Part shown: one piece after another, positions 57,744-64,000 of the stretch
Position numbering within the stretch: the stretch's first letter is position 1
Layout of the letters: every line of letters begins with the position of its first letter
Source: Streptomyces muensis
Lineage (GTDB): Bacteria; Actinomycetota; Actinomycetes; Streptomycetales; Streptomycetaceae
DNA length: 64,000 bases
Assembly: GCF_021474425.1 (NCBI RefSeq)
Contig: NZ_JAKEIP010000008.1
Coordinates: 43,093-107,092 of the forward strand
Direction of reading: 5' to 3'
Position numbers and translations under genes: made by a program
Notes under the pieces: generated by a model
Told to the model about the DNA's origin: nothing
Seen by the model: the letters and a program-made list of their open reading frames with translations, nothing else
Databases searched by the model: none

Positions 57744-59110
57744 GCGAGCCCGGGGACCAGTTCCCGCACACCGACGGGTTGCCCCGTCTCGAAGCACCGG
57801 TTGGCGGCGAGCCCGACCGCCAGGGCCAGCGCGCCATCGCGTTCGGTGGCCGTGGGATGCGGATGACGCGGATGCGCCGCCGTACCGGACGTCGCCCCAG
57901 AGCCGGCCGGCCGCGTGGGACCGACGGGGCCGAACAGGGCGTCGAGCATGCGCGGGTCGCCTCCGCCATGGGCCTCGTGGGCGGTCACGAGCGGAACGTC
58001 CACGGGGGGTCGCCACAGCGGGCGCAGCGTGAGCCGTGCGCCGCCCGCGTGCTCCGCCGCCGTGTCCCCGTGCAGCGCCCCGCTGTTCGAGGCGATCCGG
58101 ATCCGGGGTGGCTGCCAGCGGCTCTCCTCGACCTCGAGTTCCAGGCGTCCGGCGCTGCCGTTGAACATGACCCGGTAGCCCTCCCACGGTGAGTAGGCGG
58201 TGAGGTGGTACGTCATCGTCGCGCCCTTCGCGTAGCGCACGAGGACGGCCATGTCGTCCTCGATGGTGACGGGCCCGTCGAAGACGTTGCGGTCGCGGAC
58301 GTACCCGTTGTCCGGTTCGGCGTCGAGGTAGAGGGCGCGCAGGGTGTCGTCGGCGGCCAGGTCCAGGGCGAAGGGGTCGTCGGCGGCCGGGGCGGCGCCG
58401 TGGGCGCGGTCGTAGTCCCGGCGCAGCCCGTGGCGTTCGCCCGCCGCACGGCCGTAGAAGCCGAGCCGTCCGTAGCCGAAGACGTCCGCCGGCTCGTCGG
58501 CGAGCCACCAGTTGACCAGGTCGAAGTGGTGGCCCGACTTGTGCACCATCAGTCCGCCGCTGCGGTCCTTCTCCCGGTGCCAGCGGCGGAAGTAGTCGGC
58601 GCCGTGGCGTACGTCGAGCAGCCACTCGAAGTGGACGGAGAGGATCTCGCCGATCGCGCCGTCGGCGAGGAGCGCGCGGACGTTCTCGTGCACCGGGTTG
58701 AAGCGGTAGTTGAAGGCGACGGTGAGAGAGTTCCCGGTGTCGCGGACCGTGTCGAGGATCCGGGCGCAGCGGTCCGCGTCGATGGTCATGGGCTTCTCAG
58801 TGACCACCCGGCAGCCCGCCTCGAGGGCGGGGACGATGTAGCGGTCGTGTTCGGCGTCGACGGTGGTGACGACGACCTCGTCGATGTCCTCCTTGGCGAG
58901 CATCTCGGTGAAGCGGTCCGGCTCCCACTGGGTGGCGGTGGGCTCGCCGTGGTCGGCCAGCAGCCGGTTGTGGAAGGCCATGCGGGCAGGGCTGGGGTCG
59001 CAGAGGGCGGCGACGCGGTGGTGGGGGCGTTCGGCGAGGGCCCGGGTGAAGGTCTGGGCGCGGTGGCCGGTGCCGACAACGGCGGCGCGGCGTTGGGGAG
59101 TTCGGCTCAT
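57725..59110 (-). CDS. Gfo/Idh/MocA family oxidoreductase
   Basis: A 461-residue NAD(P)-dependent sugar oxidoreductase. The Rossmann motif AAVVGTGHRAQTFTRAL lies at residues 9-25, the EKP motif in RVVTEKPMTID, and the active-site block GGLMVHKSGHHFDLVNWW contains the conserved Lys/His. It is longer than average because of an insert and a C-terminal extension rich in His and Pro. ATG 59110 follows AAAGG. The substrate is unknown; the bulky extra domain is typical of members acting on oligosaccharides or glycosides. Confidence 0.92.
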   Translation of the reverse strand: MSRTPQRRAAVVGTGHRAQTFTRALAERPHHRVAALCDPSPARMAFHNRLLADHGEPTATQWEPDRFTEMLAKEDIDEVVVTTVDAEHDRYIVPALEAGCRVVTEKPMTIDADRCARILDTVRDTGNSLTVAFNYRFNPVHENVRALLADGAIGEILSVHFEWLLDVRHGADYFRRWHREKDRSGGLMVHKSGHHFDLVNWWLADEPADVFGYGRLGFYGRAAGERHGLRRDYDRAHGAAPAADDPFALDLAADDTLRALYLDAEPDNGYVRDRNVFDGPVTIEDDMAVLVRYAKGATMTYHLTAYSPWEGYRVMFNGSAGRLELEVEESRWQPPRIRIASNSGALHGDTAAEHAGGARLTLRPLWRPPVDVPLVTAHEAHGGGDPRMLDALFGPVGPTRPAGSGATSGTAAHPRHPHPTATERDGALALAVGLAANRCFETGQPVGVRELVPGLAQVQAR

Positions 59111-59277
59111 TGTGGTGGCCTTTCCCGTCGTACGCCCTCCCAGTCCTCCGCTCGCGCCGGGCGCCCGGGGCGGCCCTCGCTCTTCTCTCCTGGCACAGGC
59201 AACGCACAAGTCCCGCCCGCCGTCCTCTCCGGGTGAGGGGCCCGGGGCCGTCCCGGTGCCGACGGAAGGAGGGGCAC

Positions 59278-62046
59278 GTGATCCGTGCCCGGCGAATAGG
59301 GGTCACCGCTCTGGCGGTGCTCGCGATGGTGGGGGCGTCGCCAGGGTGGGCTGAGGCTCAACAGGCGTCCGACATACGGCCGTTAGAGCGTGCGGCCGGC
59401 GGCGGTGACGGTCTGCCGGCCGACTGGAGCATCACCGGCGAGGGGGCCGCGCGGAAGCTGGTGTGGCGGTCCGACGAGCGGGTCCCGATGGGGGACGCGC
59501 GGGTCGAGTTCTACGCCGGTGACCGGCTGCTCGGCCGTCCGGCGCCGGCGAAGGACGGGCGGACGTTCCGGCTCGGACTCGACGGTGTCCCGCTGGACTC
59601 CCCGCAGGACCTGCAAGTACGGGCGGCCGGGCGGCGGTTGGACGCGCCCGAGCCGACGTCCGGCGGCCCGCGTTCGGCGGCGCCCGTCCCCCAGCGGCTG
59701 CCGGCGAACCAGGTCGATCCCGGCAAGCCGGGTGCGTACCGGACCGTCACCGGCGAGTACGGCCTCGACCCGGTACGGCTGCCCGGATTCCCCCAGCCGG
59801 TCGAGATGAAGGCCGTGGTGGTGGCACCCAAGGGCGCTCAGGGCCGCCGTCCGCTCGCGTTGTTCCTCCACGGACGCCACTCCACCTGCTACACCCCGCA
59901 GGGCGAGACCGGCGGCGAGTGGCCCTGCCCCGCCGGCACCAAGCCCATCCCGAGCCATCGGGGCTATCTGCGCGACCAGCGGCTCCTGGCCTCCCAGGGC
60001 TATGTGACGGTGTCGATCTCCGCCAACGGCATCAACGGCCAGGACTGGAACGCCGAGGACGGCGGCGCACAGGCCCGTTCCTCGCTCGTACGGCAGCATC
60101 TCGCCCGCTGGGCCGGCTGGTCCGCCCATCCGGGCACGGCACCGGCGGCCGTACGGAAGGCGCCCCGGGCCGATCTGTCGCGGGTGCTGCTGGTCGGGCA
60201 CTCGCGGGGCGGTGAGGGCGTGAACCGGGCGGCGATGGACAGCCTCTACCCGCCGCCCGCGCCGCAGGACGGGTATCGCGGCCCGGTGCGCTGGCGCGTT
60301 CGCGGCACCGTGCTCATCGGCCCGACGATCTTCGGCCAGAACCCGGTGCCGGACGTGCCGTCGATGACGATCCTGCCGGGCTGTGACGGCGATGTCTCCG
60401 ACCTCCAGGGCGAGGTGTACGTCGACGGCACCCGGCAGGTCAGCCGCGGTGCCGCGCTGCACAGCGCGGTGTACATGGTGGGCGCCAACCACAACTACTT
60501 CAACAGCGAGTGGACGCCGGGGCAGGCCGTGGCGCCCGCCGACGACGACTTCTGGCACGACGAGGAGGAGCCCGACCCGGTCTGCTCCCCGGGCACCCGT
60601 ACCCGGCTGACCGCCGACCAGCAGCACCGGGCCGGCGCGACCTACATCGCGGCGGCGGCACGGCTGTTCGTCGCCGGGGACGACCGGGTCCGTCCGCTGC
60701 TCGACGGCTCGGGCCGCCGCGCGCCCTCGGCCGATCCCGCGCGTGTCCTCACCCATGCGGTGGGCGCCCGGCGCGGCGCGGGCTTCCTGCCGGACGGCAA
60801 GGTCACCGTGAGCGGGGGCCGGCTGTGCTCGGCGGTGCATCCGTCGTCGGCCACCGCCTGTCTCGCGTCGGAGACGGCCGGTACGTCACCGCACTTCGCG
60901 CGGTGGGAGACCGACCGCGAGCCCGGCCGCCGCGCGGTCGCGCTGCGCTGGTCCGCGGCGGGTTCTCCCGTACGGGTACGTCCCGACCGGTCGTTGTCGC
61001 TGACCGGTGCCAAGGCGCTGGCGCTGCGTGTCATCGTGCCTCCGAACAGCACCGGAACCCGGCTGGACGTCTCCGTCACCGACACCGCGGGACGGCACCG
61101 GACGCTCGGCCGCGTCCAGGTCGACGGGCTGCCGGGATCGAACCGGACCGCGTCGTACTGGGCGCGCGAGGTGCGGGTGCCGATCGGCGCCGACGACGTG
61201 GCCGCGGTCGACCTGCGGCACGTCGCTTCACTGGAGTTGACGCCGCGCACCAGGTCCGGGCGGGCCTGGCTGATGGACGCCTGGGCCTGGCGGCCGGGCA
61301 CCGCCCAGGTGCGGGAGGCTCCGCTGGCTCGCGTCGACGTGGGCCGGCTGACCGTCGAGGAAGGGGACTCGGGCGAGCGGACGTACCGGGTGCCGGTCGA
61401 GGTGTCGGGGCGGGGTGACGGGCAGGTACGGCTGTTCGTCACCGACCCGGCCACGGACCGGGTCACGCACCGGCTGGTGACGGTACGGCCCGGCGCGCAC
61501 GACATCGACGTACCGGTGAAGGTCCTGGGCAACACCCGCTACGGCGACGACGTCACGCACAACGTCTTCGTGAAGGCCGTCCGCAGCAGCGTGGTCGGCT
61601 CGCACCTCGGCGGGGTGACCGCCAAGAACGACGACCCGGTCCCCACGCTCGGTATGACTCCGGTCGCGGACCGGGTGACCGAAGGGAAGCCGCTGAAGTG
61701 GCGGGTGACCCTGTCGACTCCGGCCGATGTCGAGGTCGGCGGCATGCTCGCCGTGGTTCCGGTCACGGATGGCCGGGAGCTGTCCAGCAAGGACGTCGAC
61801 CCGGCCTGGCTCAGGGATGCCACCGGGGCCTCGCCGGATCCGGAGCGACCGCTGTCCCAGGTCGAGGGGCTGTCGCTGTGGGTGTCCGTCCCCGCGGGCG
61901 AGTCGAGCACGGAGGTGACCGTGCCGACACGCAAGGACACGGTCGCCGAGCCGGCCGAGTCGGTGCGTCTGCGGTTGGCCGACGACTCCGGTGAGCCGGT
62001 GCCCGGCGGGCCGGTGGTGACGGGCACGGTCGTCGACGCGTCGTGA
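59278..62046 (+). CDS. Large secreted alpha/beta hydrolase with beta-rich C-terminal domains
   Basis: A 922-residue exported protein with a Sec-type signal peptide (GVTALAVLAMVGASPGWAEA, 8-27). The hydrolase domain has an oxyanion HG (ALFLHGRHS, about 194-202), nucleophile Ser309 in VGHSRGGEG and a probable catalytic His in VGANHNYFNSEW. Residues about 540-700 form a jelly-roll-like region. Two Calx-beta-like domains (VEEGDSGERTYRVPVEV; VTEGKPLKWRVTLSTP) end the protein. The reaction is probably ester or lipid hydrolysis at the surface. GTG 59278 has GAAGGAGGGG immediately upstream. A strong terminator follows. Confidence 0.87.
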   Translation: MIRARRIGVTALAVLAMVGASPGWAEAQQASDIRPLERAAGGGDGLPADWSITGEGAARKLVWRSDERVPMGDARVEFYAGDRLLGRPAPAKDGRTFRLGLDGVPLDSPQDLQVRAAGRRLDAPEPTSGGPRSAAPVPQRLPANQVDPGKPGAYRTVTGEYGLDPVRLPGFPQPVEMKAVVVAPKGAQGRRPLALFLHGRHSTCYTPQGETGGEWPCPAGTKPIPSHRGYLRDQRLLASQGYVTVSISANGINGQDWNAEDGGAQARSSLVRQHLARWAGWSAHPGTAPAAVRKAPRADLSRVLLVGHSRGGEGVNRAAMDSLYPPPAPQDGYRGPVRWRVRGTVLIGPTIFGQNPVPDVPSMTILPGCDGDVSDLQGEVYVDGTRQVSRGAALHSAVYMVGANHNYFNSEWTPGQAVAPADDDFWHDEEEPDPVCSPGTRTRLTADQQHRAGATYIAAAARLFVAGDDRVRPLLDGSGRRAPSADPARVLTHAVGARRGAGFLPDGKVTVSGGRLCSAVHPSSATACLASETAGTSPHFARWETDREPGRRAVALRWSAAGSPVRVRPDRSLSLTGAKALALRVIVPPNSTGTRLDVSVTDTAGRHRTLGRVQVDGLPGSNRTASYWAREVRVPIGADDVAAVDLRHVASLELTPRTRSGRAWLMDAWAWRPGTAQVREAPLARVDVGRLTVEEGDSGERTYRVPVEVSGRGDGQVRLFVTDPATDRVTHRLVTVRPGAHDIDVPVKVLGNTRYGDDVTHNVFVKAVRSSVVGSHLGGVTAKNDDPVPTLGMTPVADRVTEGKPLKWRVTLSTPADVEVGGMLAVVPVTDGRELSSKDVDPAWLRDATGASPDPERPLSQVEGLSLWVSVPAGESSTEVTVPTRKDTVAEPAESVRLRLADDSGEPVPGGPVVTGTVVDAS

Positions 62047-62052
62047 GACAGG

Positions 62053-62094
62053 CCTCGCGGGCGGGCACCGGCCACCGGATGCCCGCCCGCGAGG
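62053..62094. terminator. Strong bidirectional hairpin terminator
   Basis: CCTCGCGGGCGGGCA (62053-62067) and its complement (62080-62094), perfect 15-base arms with a 12-base loop, between convergent genes. Confidence 0.85.
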
Positions 62095-62140
62095 GCGACG
62101 TCCGCGCCCGTGTACCGACTTGCGGGGCCGGCCGGTCGCG

Positions 62141-62935
62141 TCAGTGCGCTTCGTGGTCCGGAGGGAACGTGGCGTCGTCCTCCATCAGGTCCAGGTCCGG
62201 CGGGACGAGCGTCGTGGACTCCACCAGGCCCCGCAGCAGGTTGTGCAGCAGACGGTTGTCGCCGGGGCGGCCCTGCGACCTGTCGTGCAGCAGGGGGTAG
62301 CGGAAGCCGGTGCGGTCCAGCCGACGGCGTACGTCCTCGATGCGGTACTCGATCCTGCGCTCGTTCCAGCCCGCGTCGGGCCGTAGGTCGGCGAGTTGCC
62401 GGGCGGCCATGGCGTAGCTCAGGGGCCGCGGGTCCTCCTCGTACAGCAGATAGCGCTGGCCCAGGACGACCAGCAGCAGCCGTTCGTCGTCGTCGAGCGG
62501 CCACATGTCCGGCCGCACCGTCTCGGCCCTGCGCCGGGCGACCGGGCCCTGGTCGTCATGGCCGGCGACGTACAGCTCGACCAGGTGTTCCCGGTACCCG
62601 GAGCCCTTCACGAACAGCGGGGTGTAGCCGGTGGCGAGCGGCATCGGCTCGGTCGCGGTGTGCATCATCCGTCCGCGGGGCAGCCGGACGAGCTGCTGTC
62701 CGGTGTTGCGCAGCCACCACTGCCCCTGCTGGTACGTCAGTTCGCCGTGCCGTCGGCTCACCCGCAGATCGTCCACGCCGACCCCCAGGTCCACGTCCGG
62801 CCGGTCGCCCCGGCCGAAGCGCACCGTCAGGCCCGGGCGGGGCGGGGCCGTGAGATCTCCGGTGACCGTGCGGGCGTGCAGGGTGCCGGGTGTCGTGGGC
62901 GTGACACCGCGCGCGAGGCTGGCTTTCAGGGGCAT
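62141..62935 (-). CDS. FHA-domain protein
   Basis: A 264-residue cytoplasmic protein. The N-terminal forkhead-associated domain (about 35-85) shows FGRGDRPDVDL, the phosphothreonine-binding RVSRRHGEL (58-66) and WWLRNTG. The C-terminal half (LDDDERLLLVVLGQRYL, WNERRIEYRIEDVRRRLDRT) resembles a winged-helix domain seen in other actinobacterial FHA proteins. It should bind proteins phosphorylated by Ser/Thr kinases. ATG 62935 has GAGGGAGA upstream. The adjacent upstream gene on the same strand is the septum-formation-type membrane protein, a possible partner. Confidence 0.88.
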   Translation of the reverse strand: MPLKASLARGVTPTTPGTLHARTVTGDLTAPPRPGLTVRFGRGDRPDVDLGVGVDDLRVSRRHGELTYQQGQWWLRNTGQQLVRLPRGRMMHTATEPMPLATGYTPLFVKGSGYREHLVELYVAGHDDQGPVARRRAETVRPDMWPLDDDERLLLVVLGQRYLLYEEDPRPLSYAMAARQLADLRPDAGWNERRIEYRIEDVRRRLDRTGFRYPLLHDRSQGRPGDNRLLHNLLRGLVESTTLVPPDLDLMEDDATFPPDHEAH

Positions 62936-63047
62936 CGCTGGTCTCCCTCGGTGGTTCATGGTGATCTCGGCTCGGTGGGTGGATGCGTTCAGCAGGATCC
63001 CGTACCCGCCCGGGACCCCTCCCCATCACAAGGGGGTCGGCCATCGG

Positions 63048-64000
63048 TCAGTAGGCCGGCTTCATGCCTCCCGCCGGCAGCTTCTTGCCGTCCTCGCGGG
63101 CCACGCTGCACATCACGTGGCGAAAGCCCGCGTCCCACTCCTCGTCCGTGGAGGACCAGCCCCACATCTCGTGCCCCTTGCCGCGAGCCCAGTCGACGCC
63201 GTACTTCTCCTCGCAGAGCCCTCCCGTGTCGACGCTGTCCGAGGAGCCCTCGCCCGACGCCCACGTCCAGCCGGCGATCTGCTCGTCGTGCGGCTCGTCG
63301 CAGGACACCAGGGTCTCGGTGGTCGAACCGTCCTCGTCCTCCTCGGAGTTGATGCAGTCACCGGGTCCGAGCTGGGTGATGTACACCTCGTCGCCGAACC
63401 TGCGGAAGTCACCGAGGGGGCCGCCGAGGGTGGCGTGCTTCAGGAAGAGCAGACAGGCCGAGGCGGGCGGCTCGCTCTGACCGGACTCGGGGGTCAGGAC
63501 GTACAGCACCGGGTCGGGCATGGTCGCCCGCAACTCGGCGGTACGCCGGGCGCATTCGCCGCGTACGGCCTCCGTGTCGGTCGCCGGTGCGCCCCGCTCG
63601 GCCGCCACGGTCGCGATGACCTGCCCCTGGGGGTCGTCGTCACGGCAGTCGACGAGCTTGAGGCCTGGCCGTCCCTCGAAGTCCTCGCCCTTCCAGTCGG
63701 CGTCGACGCACTGGCCCGCGCCGAGCCCGTCGCGCAGGCCGACCTGCCTGCCGTACGGGTACGCGCTACGGGTCACGGTCGGCGACGGGAGGGCGGAAGG
63801 GGTGGCCACGGGCTTCGCCCTGACCTCCGGGCTCCGCGTCCCGTCGTCGGCGCCGCCGAAGGCGAGGGCGCCCACCCCGAAACCGCCGCCCGCGACGAGC
63901 GCGGCGGCGAGCGTCAGCAGCACGGGCAGCCGGCGGACCGGCGAGGGCAGGGCGTCGAGCGGGGTACGGCGGGTGGCCGTGGGGCTGCCGTCCCGGGGCG
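63048..64000 (-). CDS. Septum-formation-type secreted/membrane protein, partial
   Basis: The reading frame continues past the window edge, so the N-terminus is missing. The visible part begins with a short basic cytoplasmic tail (TPLDALPSPVRRLP) and one transmembrane helix (VLLTLAAALVAGGGFGVGAL). The extracytoplasmic domains contain paired cysteines. Two GxC...VxC units are visible, LGAGQCVDADWKGED/LVDCRDDD and LGPGDCINSEEDED/LVSCDEPHDEQIAGW, the latter typical of the Septum_form domain. The final MCSVAREDGKKL ends the module. It probably sits on the outside of the membrane; a kinase or other cytoplasmic domain may lie beyond the window. Confidence 0.78.
   Translation of the reverse strand, partial: PRDGSPTATRRTPLDALPSPVRRLPVLLTLAAALVAGGGFGVGALAFGGADDGTRSPEVRAKPVATPSALPSPTVTRSAYPYGRQVGLRDGLGAGQCVDADWKGEDFEGRPGLKLVDCRDDDPQGQVIATVAAERGAPATDTEAVRGECARRTAELRATMPDPVLYVLTPESGQSEPPASACLLFLKHATLGGPLGDFRRFGDEVYITQLGPGDCINSEEDEDGSTTETLVSCDEPHDEQIAGWTWASGEGSSDSVDTGGLCEEKYGVDWARGKGHEMWGWSSTDEEWDAGFRHVMCSVAREDGKKLPAGGMKPAY

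Noticed and set aside
1..64000. Mobile elements, tRNA or attachment sites, CRISPR
   Set aside because: No transposase or integrase motif, no cloverleaf-like sequence and no regular spaced repeats were seen anywhere.

Overview
The window is very GC-rich, actinobacterial DNA that looks like a Streptomyces chromosome, probably an accessory, arm-like part of it. The evidence is the strong third-position GC bias, many GTG and TTG starts, Tat-type signal peptides, sugar ABC importers that lack their own ATPase gene, an actinobacterial-type 20S proteasome beta subunit, a SAV_5884-type ATP-grasp RiPP pair, and many secreted polysaccharide hydrolases. I found no rRNA, tRNA, transposase, integrase, CRISPR array or replication origin.

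Layout. 0-6.3 kb: the tail of an anti-sigma-type ATPase, a GH46 chitosanase with a palindromic operator, a ferredoxin-NADP reductase behind two overlapping iron-box-like sequences, a DUF1152 protein, a secreted lamin-tail protein and two small unknowns. 6.4-7.8 kb: a two-gene graspetide-type RiPP locus (precursor plus ATP-grasp ligase) with no methyltransferase. 8-11 kb: an AdpA/GlxA-like regulator with inverted AdpA-type sites, a small membrane protein and an NmrA-like reductase. 11-22.3 kb: a galactoside-type utilisation locus (GH36 alpha-galactosidase, LacI regulator with two perfect operators, ABC importer, secreted clan GH-A hydrolase with CBM35-like modules) plus a GT4 glycosyltransferase pair. 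22.4-29.5 kb: an ABC exporter, aldo-keto reductase, Gfo/Idh/MocA oxidoreductase, acetyltransferase and a GH64 beta-1,3-glucanase with two identical LacI-type operators.

29.7-39.2 kb: a sulfite-oxidase-like molybdoenzyme, a soluble transhydrogenase, a DUF5709 protein, an APC permease with a coupled unknown protein, an orphan proteasome beta subunit, a membrane glycosyltransferase and a P-loop kinase. 39.2-48.7 kb: an uncharacterised oligosaccharide locus with an atypical ROK regulator and operator, an ABC importer, two intracellular helical proteins of 572 and 618 residues with no recognised family, and a divergent BadF-type sugar kinase. 48.8-53.6 kb: a Tat-exported PAP2 phosphatase with an autotransporter-type beta repeat, a second membrane glycosyltransferase and an RpiR regulator. 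53.6-64 kb: an AT-rich intergenic unit that may encode a small RNA, a membrane-anchored CBM2 protein, an ATP-grasp protein, a TetR regulator sharing operator motifs with an OB-fold/zinc-ribbon gene, a second Gfo/Idh/MocA protein, a large secreted alpha/beta hydrolase, an FHA protein and the end of a septum-formation-type protein.

How it fits together. The dominant theme is glycan foraging. Secreted enzymes cut chitosan, beta-1,3-glucan and probably galactose-containing glycans, two binding-protein importers bring in the products, and intracellular glycosidases and kinases process them. Each block has its own LacI, ROK or RpiR-type control. The candidates for undescribed biology are the 39-48.7 kb oligosaccharide locus, the methyltransferase-less graspetide pair, the orphan proteasome subunit and the PAP2-beta-repeat fusion. 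All functions are inferred by reading the sequence; no database search was run.
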